The notes: generated from the letters alone by a model not told the origin. Numbered from the stretch's first letter, positions 16,486 to 25,044 are shown. The stretch: DNA of 43,345 nt from an uncultured Prevotella sp. (GCA_934230115.1 CAKQEI010000009.1:1-43345); one strand, 5' to 3'. Program-made: numbers and translations.

Positions 16486-18450
16486 CTAATAATTTTTCTT
16501 CAGCATATACTGTGCCGTCTGTATCATAGAGAACACATACTGCCTCAAAGGTTCAAATTTTTTTGTGTCTTTGCTTTCCTTCATCGAGCCGTCGGCTTTC
16601 ACGTCGTAGCAGAACGAGCGATTGGTTTTAGGCTCATATATATAGCAACGATCGGCTGAGCGTGCCACTATCTGGTTGTCGGCAGAGTAGAAGGCGAGTG
16701 GTCGTTGCTCCTTTGTCTGGTCGATGCCAAAGCCGTCATATTGGTAGCTTATTCCCAACATCGAGAGTAGGGTAGGCATCACGTCCACTTGTGTGGCGAG
16801 TTTTTCCACTCTTTCTGTAGGCACTCCCGGACCGAACATAATCAGTGGGATATGGTTGTATGATTGTGGCAGAATGCCGTCCACCTTGCCAACAATCTTT
16901 CCGTGGTCGGCAAGAATCACGAAGATAGTGTTCTTATACCACGCCTGTTGTTTGGCTTTTCTTATGAAGTCGCCTATAGCCCAGTCGGCATATTCCACGA
17001 TCTGCGTCTCAGGTTCCTTCGACTTCGGCTTAAACCATGACGGAATGACGAATGGCGGATGGTTGCTGATAGTGAGCAGAGTGGCGAAGAAGGGTTTGCC
17101 TGTAGCAGCCTGCCTGTTGATTTTGTCGAGAGCGTAGCCAAACAGGAAATGGTCGCTCACTCCGAATGAATTTACCACCTCCTCCTCGGGATAGTCCTCC
17201 TGTGCATATATGTCGTCGTAGCCATTTGTGGTGAAGAACGCCTTCATATTGTCGTATTGCGCCTCGTGTGTCATGAAGAACATGTTGTGGTAGCCATGCT
17301 GCTTCAGCACGGTAGGTATTCCGTCGCGGTGGGGGGTCACCGTACCCTTCATAAGGTTGCGGAACATCATTGCCGGGAAAGAATACAGGGTGGCTGTCAT
17401 GCCGTGGTTGGTATGTATTCCCGCCGAATAGCAATGCGTGAACGCCATAGAGTTGTTGTATAGCGAGTCGAGGGTAGGGGTGAGTTGTTGTTGCTGTCCA
17501 AACGTATGCAGGAAGTTGGCAGACATCGATTCCATCAGTATCACAACTACGTTCTTCTTATGTGTTGTGTCTCTGTTGTTTACCGAGTTATCCACAGAGT
17601 TATCAACATATCTTCTCAACACGTGCATAGAGTCGCACTTGCCCGTAATGCCAAGACTCTGTCGAGCCAAGCTTATGGCAGTAGGGTAGGGCATTAGATG
17701 CAGGTCGCGGTTCTCCTTTCGCATGTCGTCGAGTGCTGATGTAAGTAGATTGAACGCAGGATTAATGCCGAGTTGGTTTAGGAAAGCGTCGTCGCAGTAG
17801 TAGGCTTGCGATATCTTTATAGGATTGTAACCCGTGCGTCCGCGTATTCCGAACACACACAGGGCTATCGTGGCAGCGGTAATGGCGAAGTGAAAGACAG
17901 GTGCCCAACCGCGGTTTTTCTTGCAAGAGTTGGCTATAAATCTGTCGAAATGGTGTCGCATTCTCACCATAATATATATGTAAGCAGCCACACAGGCAAA
18001 GTACAGGGCTATATACAGGAAGTAGGATTTCTCGCCAGTCACCATGCCTGCTGTTGTTCCGGCATATCCAAACCACTCGAAGATGGACGAGTTGATATTC
18101 TTGAAGAAATAGGCAAAGTAGGGTATGTTGGCAGCTGATGCCATGAACGCCACTGAGCCAAGAATGCCATACCACCATACAGTAGCCTTGCGCATCCAAG
18201 TGCGCGTAACAGATACAGCCGCCGCAATCAATGTCACGGCAAGCGGCACTAAGGTGATGTAGCACGCTATCACGTTGTCAAACCACACGCCACGCACAAA
18301 GGCTGGCAATACACTTGCCGATGAGTCGGCTACCATGCCGCCCAACGCCAGATATTCCACAAGGCGGAAGAGCGACAGAAAGGCGAGCGTGAGCACATGT
18401 AGAGACACTACCCATGCCGCCGAGAGTAAAAATCGTTTGTTTATTTGCAT
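16486..18450 (-). CDS. LtaS-type membrane phosphotransferase/sulfatase-fold protein
   Basis: A 654-residue inner-membrane protein. Five hydrophobic helices span about residues 8-200. A linker follows, then a periplasmic alkaline-phosphatase-superfamily domain. Key residues match lipoteichoic-acid-synthase-like enzymes: metal ligand E307 (VILMESMS), nucleophile T347 (GIHTNHG) and metal ligands D515-H516 (LADHGK). In a Gram-negative such enzymes transfer phosphoglycerol or phosphoethanolamine to envelope glycans or lipid A; the true donor is unknown. The threonine nucleophile means formylglycine maturation is not required. The linker carries the repeated VDNSVDNSVNN at about 282-292, whose DNA contains two DnaA-box sequences. 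A -7 box abuts the start codon. Confidence 0.85.
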   Translation of the reverse strand: MQINKRFLLSAAWVVSLHVLTLAFLSLFRLVEYLALGGMVADSSASVLPAFVRGVWFDNVIACYITLVPLAVTLIAAAVSVTRTWMRKATVWWYGILGSVAFMASAANIPYFAYFFKNINSSIFEWFGYAGTTAGMVTGEKSYFLYIALYFACVAAYIYIMVRMRHHFDRFIANSCKKNRGWAPVFHFAITAATIALCVFGIRGRTGYNPIKISQAYYCDDAFLNQLGINPAFNLLTSALDDMRKENRDLHLMPYPTAISLARQSLGITGKCDSMHVLRRYVDNSVDNSVNNRDTTHKKNVVVILMESMSANFLHTFGQQQQLTPTLDSLYNNSMAFTHCYSAGIHTNHGMTATLYSFPAMMFRNLMKGTVTPHRDGIPTVLKQHGYHNMFFMTHEAQYDNMKAFFTTNGYDDIYAQEDYPEEEVVNSFGVSDHFLFGYALDKINRQAATGKPFFATLLTISNHPPFVIPSWFKPKSKEPETQIVEYADWAIGDFIRKAKQQAWYKNTIFVILADHGKIVGKVDGILPQSYNHIPLIMFGPGVPTERVEKLATQVDVMPTLLSMLGISYQYDGFGIDQTKEQRPLAFYSADNQIVARSADRCYIYEPKTNRSFCYDVKADGSMKESKDTKKFEPLRQYVFSMIQTAQYMLKKNY

Positions 18451-18455
18451 AGGTA

Positions 18456-18463
18456 CAAAGGTA
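18456..18463 (-). promoter_or_regulatory. -7 promoter element abutting the sulfatase start
   Basis: TACCTTTG on the minus strand ends 6 nt before the ATG at 18450, which would give an almost leaderless mRNA. No TTG lies at -33. A stronger promoter further upstream (18640-18670) reads through a terminator towards this gene. Confidence 0.4.
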
Positions 18464-18519
18464 CATAAGAATTTTCATACACGAGAACTATTGTATACAC
18501 ATAAAGACATGCTGGCATG

Positions 18520-18544
18520 AAAAAAGCCGACTTCACAGCCGGCT
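18520..18544 (-). terminator. intrinsic terminator of the small-RNA unit
   Basis: On the minus strand AGCCGGC pairs with GTCGGCT (one G-U) around the 6-nt loop TGTGAA, followed by six T residues. It lies between the upstream promoter and the sulfatase start. Confidence 0.75.
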
Positions 18545-18634
18545 CCTTTGCTCTTTATACAATAACATTATGAATTTTAATAGTGGCTATACTATTGGCA
18601 TGAAAGCTCAGCTTCCATGCTGAATTTGTTTTAC
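18520..18634 (-). ncRNA. candidate small RNA or attenuator leader (about 115 nt)
   Basis: This minus-strand unit has a full Bacteroidota promoter (18640-18670), a compact hairpin and an intrinsic terminator, and no long ORF. The 10-bp stem at 18598-18607 with 18611-18620 (one G-U pair, loop TGA on the RNA) is followed by a weaker ATAGT/ACTAT hairpin and the terminator at 18520-18544. An 8-codon ORF, MEAELSCQ (ATG at 18618, stop at 18592), lies over the first hairpin. The terminator is 70 bp upstream of the sulfatase ATG on the same strand. It is therefore either an independent sRNA or a transcription attenuator with a leader peptide. I recognise no known family. Confidence 0.6.
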
Positions 18635-18639
18635 GCTTG

Positions 18640-18670
18640 CAAAGTTACTCATAATAAGCCATTTGCGCAA
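18640..18670 (-). promoter_or_regulatory. strong promoter of the small-RNA unit
   Basis: On the minus strand TAACTTTG (18640-18647) is preceded, after a 20-nt spacer, by TTG (18668-18670). This is a complete Bacteroidota housekeeping promoter and points to a start near 18633. Confidence 0.7.
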
Positions 18671-18788
18671 TACCTAATTGTTGGTAAACTGTAGTATGAC
18701 CTACTCAAGTTTCGGATTTAAGTGTTTGTATCTTAAATACGAGGAACACATCAATTGGGATGCCTGATTTATGCATATAAGTCCTTTG

Positions 18789-18890
18789 CCAGTACCACAT
18801 AAGTAACACTCCAGTACCACATAAGTGAAACTCCAGTACCACCTATATGAAACTCCAGTACCAGTTGGATGGTACTGAAAACGGTACTGG
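18789..18890. repeat. 22-bp tandem repeat with CCAGTACC core
   Basis: Copies start at 18789, 18811 and 18833, with a partial fourth at 18855. Each is exactly 22 bp and opens CCAGTACC; the tail varies around ACATAAGTGAAACT. The inverted core GGTACTG(G) follows at 18871 and 18883. The array sits in the 629-bp gap between the sulfatase and mutS genes (18451-19079), whose other contents are the small-RNA unit and the mutS promoter element. Confidence 0.8.
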
Positions 18891-18978
18891 GAGCATGCGT
18901 CAAGCTTAATGTTATTTTTATTTTTATAATGTTGTGAATAGCTATCTATTGCATGTCGTTAGACATTTTTTTGTTCTG

Positions 18979-18986
18979 TAGTTTTG
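18979..18986 (+). promoter_or_regulatory. -7 promoter element of mutS
   Basis: TAGTTTTG fits TAnnTTTG, about 94 bp upstream of the mutS ATG. A clear TTG at -33 is missing. Confidence 0.4.
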
Positions 18987-19079
18987 GAAATCCCGATTTT
19001 TTTTATTTCTTTTGTAGTTCGCGGCATAATGCCGCAATTGACAACGATAAAAAACAATAATACACATTATATATTATAT

Positions 19080-21722
19080 ATGGCTCAGAAAAAGACCGAC
19101 GACGGACTTACGCCGATGATGCGTCAGTTTTACAATTTCAAGCACGAGCATCCTGATGCGTTGCTGCTCTTCCGCTGTGGCGACTTCTACGAGACTTATG
19201 CCGATGATGCCGTTGAGGCAGCCAAGATTCTTGGCATAACACTCACACGTCGTTCCAATGGCAAGAACGCTAATGGTGCAGCAACCGAGATGGCAGGATT
19301 TCCACATCATGCCCTTGACACTTATCTGCCCAAGCTCATTCGTGCCGGAAAGCGTGTGGCCATCTGCGACCAGCTTGAAGACCCTAAGCTCACAAAGACT
19401 CTCGTCAAGCGAGGCATCACCGAGCTTGTCACACCGGGCGTGGCTATGAGCGACAATGTGCTTAATTACAAGGAGAACAACTTCCTCGCTGCCGTGTGCA
19501 TGACCAAGGCACTCTGTGGCGTGGCTTTCCTCGACATCTCCACAGGAGAGTTTCTCACCGGCGAGGGCACATTTGACTATGTGGAGAAGCTGCTCGCCTC
19601 GTTTCAGCCTAAAGAGGTGTTGCACGACCGCCAGATGAAGGCACAGTTTGAGGAGCATTTCGGCAACAAGTGGTGCACATTCCAGCTCGACGACTGGATG
19701 CTCACCGAGCAAAGTTCGCGTCAGAAATTGCTGAAGCACTTCGGCACCAAGTCGTTGAAGGGTTTCGGTGTGGAGCATCTCAAGCTTGGAGTGGTGGCTG
19801 CAGGAGCCATATTGCAGTATCTTGAGATGACACAGCACACTCATCTTGGCCATATCACCTCATTGCGGCGCATCGAGGAAGACCGCTATGTGCGTCTCGA
19901 CAAGTTCACCATACGCTCGCTTGAGCTGTTGCAGTCGATGCAGGACGACGGAGTGTCGCTGCTTGATGTCATCGACCGCACAGTCACTCCTATGGGAGCC
20001 CGTATGCTGAAACGCTGGACAGTGTTCCCACTGATGGATGTAGCCTCTATCAACAAGCGACTTAACGTTGTGGAGACATTCTTCCGCAATCCCGACTTCC
20101 GTCAGGTTGTCGACGACAATCTCCACCGCATCGGCGACATGGAGCGCATAATATCCAAGGTGGCTGTAGGACGTGTGTCGCCCCGCGAGGTGGTGCAGCT
20201 CAAGCTTGCATTACAGTCAATCATCCCTATCAAGACAGCCTGCCTCTACAGCGACAACGAGGAGATACGCTCCATAGGCGAGCGTCTTAACCTATGCGAG
20301 TCGCTGCGCGACCGTATAGAGCGCGAGATACAGCCCGACCCACCTCAGCTTGTGAACAAGGGCGACGTGATAGCCGCAGGCTTCTCGAAGGAGCTCGACG
20401 AGCTTCGCTCTATATCTCGCGGCGGCAGAGACTATCTGCTCAAGATACAAGAAGGGGAGGCTCAGAAGACAGGCATCCAGAGCCTGAAGGTGGGATATAA
20501 TAATGTGTTCGGATATTATCTTGAGGTGCGCAACACCTACAAGGACCAGGTGCCTGCCGAATGGATACGCAAGCAGACACTTGCCAATGCCGAACGCTAC
20601 ATCACCCAAGAGCTTAAGGAATATGAGGAGAAGATAATGGGAGCCGACGAGAAGATACTCTCGCTTGAGACCCGCCTTTTCATGGAGCTTGTCACCGACA
20701 TGGCTGAGTTTATCCCCCAGATACAGATAAACGCCAACATCATAGCCCGTCTCGACTGCATGCTCTCGTTTGCCAAGACAGCCGAGGAGCATCGCTATGT
20801 GCGCCCTATTGTTGCCGACGACTGTGTGCTTGAAATAAAGGCAGGACGCCATCCAGTCATCGAGACACAGTTGCCTATGGGCGAGGAATATGTGCCCAAC
20901 GACATAGAGCTTGACACCGAGCAACAGCAGATAATGATAATCACGGGTCCAAACATGGCTGGTAAGTCGGCCCTACTGCGCCAGACAGCTCTCATCACAC
21001 TCATGGCTCAGATGGGATGTTTCGTGCCTGCCGAGTCGGCGCATGTGGGCTTGGTTGACAAGATATTCACACGTGTGGGAGCTTCGGACAATATTTCCTT
21101 GGGAGAGTCAACCTTTATGGTTGAGATGACCGAGGCATCCGACATCCTCAACAACGTCACTCCGCGCTCGCTCGTGCTCTTCGACGAGCTTGGACGAGGC
21201 ACATCCACCTATGACGGCATTTCCATTGCCTGGGCCATTGTGGAGTATCTGCATGAGCATCAAGGCGCACAGGCACGCACGCTCTTTGCCACTCACTATC
21301 ACGAGCTTAACGAGATGGAGAAGAACTTCTCGCGTATCAAGAACTACAACGTGAGTGTAAAGGAGCTGAACGGAAAAGTGATATTCCTGCGCAAGCTGAT
21401 GCGTGGTGGCTCCGAGCATTCGTTTGGTATTCATGTGGCAGAGATAGCAGGTATGCCTAAGTCGATAGTCAATCGTGCCAACACCATATTGAAGCAGCTT
21501 GAGGCCGACAATGCAAGTGTCGGAGTAGACCAGCCCGCCACATCGCGTCTTGCTGGCTCGGCAAGCCAGAATGGCATGCAGCTCTCCTTCTTCCAGCTTG
21601 ACGACCCAGTGCTTTGCCAGATACGCGATGAGATACTTGGTCTTGACATCAACAATCTCACCCCGGTTGAGGCACTCAACAAACTCAACGAGATAAAGAA
21701 AATCGTCACGGGAAGGTCGTGA
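19080..21722 (+). CDS. mutS: DNA mismatch repair ATPase MutS
   Basis: An 880-residue mismatch-recognition protein. I start it at ATG 19080 ([20 protein letters not shown]), because this places the mismatch-wedging F-x-E at F36-x-E38 (CGDFYETY), the same numbering as E. coli MutS; the longer open frame upstream lacks family similarity. Connector, lever and clamp domains follow. The ATPase domain has Walker A GPNMAGKS at 623-630 (A instead of the more common G), Walker [15 protein letters not shown] and the downstream ATHYHEL motif. The C-terminal tail ends with the dimer/tetramer region. It is monocistronic, downstream of the 22-bp repeat and convergent with the AraC gene. Confidence 0.96.
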   Translation: MAQKKTDDGLTPMMRQFYNFKHEHPDALLLFRCGDFYETYADDAVEAAKILGITLTRRSNGKNANGAATEMAGFPHHALDTYLPKLIRAGKRVAICDQLEDPKLTKTLVKRGITELVTPGVAMSDNVLNYKENNFLAAVCMTKALCGVAFLDISTGEFLTGEGTFDYVEKLLASFQPKEVLHDRQMKAQFEEHFGNKWCTFQLDDWMLTEQSSRQKLLKHFGTKSLKGFGVEHLKLGVVAAGAILQYLEMTQHTHLGHITSLRRIEEDRYVRLDKFTIRSLELLQSMQDDGVSLLDVIDRTVTPMGARMLKRWTVFPLMDVASINKRLNVVETFFRNPDFRQVVDDNLHRIGDMERIISKVAVGRVSPREVVQLKLALQSIIPIKTACLYSDNEEIRSIGERLNLCESLRDRIEREIQPDPPQLVNKGDVIAAGFSKELDELRSISRGGRDYLLKIQEGEAQKTGIQSLKVGYNNVFGYYLEVRNTYKDQVPAEWIRKQTLANAERYITQELKEYEEKIMGADEKILSLETRLFMELVTDMAEFIPQIQINANIIARLDCMLSFAKTAEEHRYVRPIVADDCVLEIKAGRHPVIETQLPMGEEYVPNDIELDTEQQQIMIITGPNMAGKSALLRQTALITLMAQMGCFVPAESAHVGLVDKIFTRVGASDNISLGESTFMVEMTEASDILNNVTPRSLVLFDELGRGTSTYDGISIAWAIVEYLHEHQGAQARTLFATHYHELNEMEKNFSRIKNYNVSVKELNGKVIFLRKLMRGGSEHSFGIHVAEIAGMPKSIVNRANTILKQLEADNASVGVDQPATSRLAGSASQNGMQLSFFQLDDPVLCQIRDEILGLDINNLTPVEALNKLNEIKKIVTGRS

Positions 21723-21738
21723 TTGCAGAATACATCGT

Positions 21739-22629
21739 TTACTGCAAGTCTCTAAACTCCGACGGAAGGAAGCCAGTTTGGCGTTTGAATAGTTTTACGA
21801 AGTAGGAAGGGTCGTCATATCCCAAACTGGCGGCTATCTCCTTTATCATCATATTCGTGTATTTCGCCATTCGCTTTGCCTCAAGAATGATGCGTTCATT
21901 GATGAAGGCGAGTGGCGATTTACCCGAACATTCGTTCACACTCTTGTTCAGCGTGCGTACAGCCACATTCAGGCGGTCGGCATATTCCTGCACAGTATGA
22001 AGATGGTGGTATTCTTCCTCCACCATGCGGCGGAATAGGATGAAGAGTCTGTGTGATGGCTTGAGCATGTCAAGGTTTTTGTCAGTCTCATGTATGCCGT
22101 ACCTCTGTATTTTTACGAGGAAGATGCAAAGCAATGATTTCAGTATATCCACATTGCCCAGTTCGCCGTAATGTCTTGACTCTTCCTCCATATCGTCTAC
22201 CAATGGCTTAATCATCTGCGCCGTATGGTCGTCTATAGTGTAATAAGGTGTAGAGTCATAGGTATGGAATGAGTTGTATTTCAGGAATAAGCTGTCGGCA
22301 TTTCCTCCAGATGCTTTGTCCCTCATCATGTCGGTACACATCTTTATAGCCACCCCTTTATAACCCTCTTTCCTGTCAAAATGATGCACCTGTCCAGGCG
22401 CAAGGAAAAAGATAGTGCCTGGCGCCACCTCATAATCGTTGAAGTCGACGGTATGAACGCCCGTTCCTTCCTGAAACCATAGTATCTCATAGAAAGAATG
22501 AACGTGCGCCATGCAGTCGTCTATTTCGCTTGTCTCAAAAAGATTGGGCATACGCTCCACCCTGAATCCATTGCCGTGTGACATATTGCACACGTTGGAA
22601 TACATGCTGTTAAGTTCTTCAGTTGTCAT
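21739..22629 (-). CDS. AraC-family transcriptional regulator with cupin sensor domain
   Basis: A 296-residue regulator starting at ATG 22629 (MTTEELNSMYSN); a Met 18 codons upstream is possible but adds a hydrophobic stretch foreign to the family. Residues about 30-110 look like an AraC-type cupin sensor (HVHSFYEILWFQEGTGVHTVDF, LAPGQVHHF). The C-terminal 100 residues form the double helix-turn-helix, with ERIILEAKRMAKYTNMMIKEIA and LGYDDPSYFVKLFKRQTGFLPSEFR, a strong family signature. It is divergently transcribed from rubrerythrin across about 190 bp, so it might control rbr or itself (inference). The ligand is unknown. Confidence 0.88.
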   Translation of the reverse strand: MTTEELNSMYSNVCNMSHGNGFRVERMPNLFETSEIDDCMAHVHSFYEILWFQEGTGVHTVDFNDYEVAPGTIFFLAPGQVHHFDRKEGYKGVAIKMCTDMMRDKASGGNADSLFLKYNSFHTYDSTPYYTIDDHTAQMIKPLVDDMEEESRHYGELGNVDILKSLLCIFLVKIQRYGIHETDKNLDMLKPSHRLFILFRRMVEEEYHHLHTVQEYADRLNVAVRTLNKSVNECSGKSPLAFINERIILEAKRMAKYTNMMIKEIAASLGYDDPSYFVKLFKRQTGFLPSEFRDLQ

Positions 22630-22742
22630 AATATATCTGTTATTGGGGTGTAAAATTACTAAACAAATGGTAAATTTCAGCAAACAAAGTGTATAAAAAA
22701 TATATCATGCCGAAATTTACTGTTCGTTTGCCGATATTTATT

Positions 22743-22772
22743 TTGCTAATCGAATGATTATCAGTAATTTTG
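22743..22772 (+). promoter_or_regulatory. promoter of rubrerythrin-rubredoxin
   Basis: TTG (22743-22745), a 19-nt spacer and TAATTTTG (22765-22772) make a complete Bacteroidota promoter. The leader to the ATG at 22818 is about 40 nt. Confidence 0.65.
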
Positions 22773-22817
22773 CATCAGATAAAGAAAACAATAACATTTT
22801 AAATAAAGAATACGACT

Positions 22818-23357
22818 ATGGCAAATAAATATTCCGGTACACAGACAGAGAAGAACCTCGCAGCTGCTTTCGCAGGTGAATCACAGGCTCGCAATAAGTA
22901 TACATATTTCGCATCACGTGCCAAGAAGGACGGTTTCGAGCAGATAGCTGCCATCTTCCAGCAGACTGCCGACAATGAGAAGGAGCACGCCAAGATGTGG
23001 TTTAAGGAGCTTAGTGGCATTGGCAACACAGCCGAGAACCTTGCTGCAGCAGCAGAAGGCGAGAACTATGAATGGACCGACATGTACGAAGACTTCGCCA
23101 AGACAGCCGAAGAGGAAGGCTTCACAGAATTGGCACATAAATTCCGCCTTGTAGCAGCCATCGAGAAGCGTCATGAGGAGCGTTATCGTGCTCTCCTGCG
23201 CAACATAGAGGCTCAGGAAGTGTTCAAGAAGAGTGAGGTGAAGGTGTGGGAATGCCGCAACTGCGGTCATATCGTAGTAGGAACTGAGGCTCCTGAAATC
23301 TGCCCAACATGCTCACATCCAAAGGCTTACTTTGAGGTGCATGTAGATAATTTCTAA
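22818..23357 (+). CDS. rbr: rubrerythrin
   Basis: A 179-residue cytosolic peroxidase that reduces hydrogen peroxide in anaerobes. The N-terminal ferritin-like four-helix bundle carries the diiron ligands around E21 ([10 protein letters not shown]), E54/H57 ([10 protein letters not shown]) and the second half around E116-H119 ([10 protein letters not shown]). The C-terminal rubredoxin-like domain binds a single iron through C146, C149, C162 and C165 ([16 protein letters not shown]). Full length. A rubredoxin gene follows after 26 bp, giving the electron donor in the same operon. The promoter is at 22743-22772. Confidence 0.96.
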   Translation: MANKYSGTQTEKNLAAAFAGESQARNKYTYFASRAKKDGFEQIAAIFQQTADNEKEHAKMWFKELSGIGNTAENLAAAAEGENYEWTDMYEDFAKTAEEEGFTELAHKFRLVAAIEKRHEERYRALLRNIEAQEVFKKSEVKVWECRNCGHIVVGTEAPEICPTCSHPKAYFEVHVDNF

Positions 23358-23383
23358 GTATAAACCCCTAAAAACAAAGAACT

Positions 23384-23548
23384 ATGAAGAAATATGTATG
23401 CGACGTATGCGGTTGGGAGTACGATCCAGCCGTAGGATTACCAGAGGCTGGCATCCCAGCAGGTACACCATTCGAGGATCTTCCCGATGATTTTGAATGT
23501 CCTCTTTGCTCAGTAGGCAAGGACGAGTTCTCTCCAGTAGAGGAATAA
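23384..23548 (+). CDS. rubredoxin
   Basis: A 54-residue protein too short for the usual length cut-offs. [15 protein letters not shown] opens it, and [13 protein letters not shown] carries the second cysteine pair; the Fe(SCys)4 site is C6, C9, C39 and C42. The length and both CxxC motifs are exactly those of classical rubredoxin, a one-electron carrier. It follows rubrerythrin by 26 bp on the same strand, so it probably delivers electrons to it. An imperfect inverted repeat downstream (23569-23623) could end the transcript. Confidence 0.95.
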   Translation: MKKYVCDVCGWEYDPAVGLPEAGIPAGTPFEDLPDDFECPLCSVGKDEFSPVEE

Positions 23549-23568
23549 GATTACAATCCACAAAACCC

Positions 23569-23623
23569 CTCACAGATTTCACTCTAACAAAGAAGCCTGA
23601 TGGTTAAGAGTGATTTCTGTGAG
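23569..23623. terminator. inverted repeat after rubredoxin, possible terminator
   Basis: CTCACAGATTTCACTCT (23569-23585) and AGAGTGATTTCTGTGAG (23607-23623) are complementary except for the central bases. It lies between the convergent rubredoxin and LRR genes. The T-run is weak. Confidence 0.5.
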
Positions 23624-23694
23624 AAGTAAGTTTATAGTGAATTTGAAAATAACGTTTCAAAGAATATAGGGTTTTGCAAAAATATTGTTGTTTG

Positions 23695-24606
23695 TCAGAA
23701 TTCCTCTATTTTCTCAAAATATCCGAATTCAGAAAGCCAGTATTCGTTTTGTGTACTCTTAGGTACATACACCTTACAACTTTTTTTGCATCCCTTGAAT
23801 GCTCTGTGGCTTGTCAATGGCACATTGCTGCTCAATACATATATAGCTGTGAGCTTGGAGCATCCTTCGAATGCCGCATGTTCAATTGCCTTGATGTTTT
23901 GAGACAATTTTATAGTCCTGATGTTATTGCACCCCTTGAATGCCTTTACGCTTATTGTTGTGATATTGTCGGGGATTTTGATGGACGTTATGCTGCGGCA
24001 TCCTTCAAAAGTGGAAGTCATAATATGCGTTAAAGAGTCTGGCAGACTCACATTTTCTAATTTTCGGCATTCGGCAAAGGCGTAAGAGCCTATTCTCTCC
24101 ACAGTTTCAGGAATGTCTATTGATTTGAGCGAATAGCATCCGTAGAAGGCCCTGTCTTCTATAGCGACAATTCCTTCAGGAAGGATTATTTCAGAGAGTT
24201 TTGTGCAGTCGAAGAAGGCATTCTGGTCAATCTTCAGAGTTCTTTTTGGAAGAATCAGTCGTACAAGACTTTTGCTATGTGCGAACATAAAAGGGTGCAT
24301 CGTGTGATTATTGTCACACGATGATAATTGCACATCCAATACTTCAGCCTCCGACAGGTCAAGCGAATGCAGTCGCTTGCTTGCCATTCTTCTTAATAGT
24401 GAGATGTCGTCAACATTCAGTTTGCCTCCAATTTTCAATTCTGTGATGTCGTTTATTCTTCTGGAGCCTATTTTCCGGCGTAGTGTGCCTGGAGTCTCCA
24501 AGAAGATGAAGGTTTCGGGAATGATAGGTTGGTTTAATGCCGAGAGATAAGACAGTAATCCTCTGATACCCCTTGCTAATATATTATGTTTTTGTTTGTT
24601 GGCCAT
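23695..24606 (-). CDS. BspA-type leucine-rich-repeat protein without signal peptide
   Basis: A 303-residue protein built mostly of LRR_5/BspA-type repeats of about 23 residues (SIDIPETVERIGSYAFAECRK, NVSLPDSLTHIMTSTFEGCR, SIKIPDNITTISVKAFKGCNN and others). Most Bacteroidales members are surface proteins. This one starts MANKQKHNILARGIRGLLSYLS and shows no clear signal peptide or lipobox, so it may be cytosolic or the annotated start may not be the true one. The first 90 residues are not repeat-like. The ligand is unknown. A structured RNA gene lies upstream on the same strand and ends about 75 bp before the ATG. Confidence 0.78.
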   Translation of the reverse strand: MANKQKHNILARGIRGLLSYLSALNQPIIPETFIFLETPGTLRRKIGSRRINDITELKIGGKLNVDDISLLRRMASKRLHSLDLSEAEVLDVQLSSCDNNHTMHPFMFAHSKSLVRLILPKRTLKIDQNAFFDCTKLSEIILPEGIVAIEDRAFYGCYSLKSIDIPETVERIGSYAFAECRKLENVSLPDSLTHIMTSTFEGCRSITSIKIPDNITTISVKAFKGCNNIRTIKLSQNIKAIEHAAFEGCSKLTAIYVLSSNVPLTSHRAFKGCKKSCKVYVPKSTQNEYWLSEFGYFEKIEEF

Positions 24607-24679
24607 TAGTTACATCTTTTTTGCAAACTGTCCCCTTGGCTTGCTGTGGGTATATTCTTAGTTTTGGTTGTAGACAAAA

Positions 24680-25010
24680 ATAAAAAAGGCGTGGGAACCA
24701 TTCTCATTACTCGTCCTACGAATCGAGGCCTTCGCATTGCCCAGTACAGTTGAACGAGCAACGCAAGGTCCACGCCGATATGTAAAGGCACACCACCCCC
24801 TATACCAATATTTGACACATAGACGTTTGCTATGTGCTATATCAGCAAAAGGGGATGCGCATATATACACATCCCGAGGACATCTACCGTTGCAATGTTC
24901 GTTGACTGTACTTGAAAGTTGCGAAGTTTCGATTCGTCAAGAACAAAGCGTTTCGAGTAAACGCCTTTAGTATAAATGTCGTAGATTCTCGAATGAATCG
25001 ATGAATCATC
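24680..25010 (-). ncRNA. candidate structured RNA gene (about 330 nt)
   Basis: A complete promoter (25015-25044), a T-tract terminator at 24682-24687 and many complementary segments indicate an RNA gene. A composite helix pairs 24743-24750 with 24905-24912 (8 bp), 24753-24757 with 24899-24903 (5 bp) and 24758-24763 with 24888-24893 (6 bp). Inside are two hairpins, 24816-24822/24830-24836 (7 bp) and 24852-24857/24870-24875 (6 bp). Near the 5' end is 24948-24953/24959-24964 (6 bp). The terminator arm 24688-24699 pairs with 24767-24776, crossing the long helix, so a pseudoknot or a switch is possible. I find neither tmRNA tag/TPsiC features nor RNase P P4 signatures. A Bacteroidales 6S-like RNA is an alternative. 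Confidence 0.7.
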
Positions 25011-25014
25011 GTTG

Positions 25015-25044
25015 CAAAGGTAGTTATAAATTTTCAAGTGACAA
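25015..25044 (-). promoter_or_regulatory. promoter of the 330-nt RNA
   Basis: On the minus strand TACCTTTG (25015-25022) follows TTG (25042-25044) with a 19-nt spacer. The predicted start is near 25009, beside the palindrome CGATGAATCATCG (24999-25011). The remainder of the gap to 25298 is AT-rich, with the near-palindrome GTATCAAGGCATGATAC at about 25079-25095. Confidence 0.7.

Noticed and set aside
1502..18450. Functional pair of the sulfatase maturase with the sulfatase-fold gene at 16.5 kb
   Set aside because: The latter is LtaS-like with a threonine nucleophile (T347) and no C/S-x-P-x-R motif, so it is not a formylglycine sulfatase.
24606..24870. Short minus-strand open frames upstream of the LRR gene
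   Set aside because: They overlap each other in different frames and lie within the structured RNA and its terminator; composition is not protein-like.
24680..25010. tmRNA or RNase P RNA
   Set aside because: No tag reading frame ending in ALAA, no TPsiC-like 3' end and no P4 consensus segments were found.
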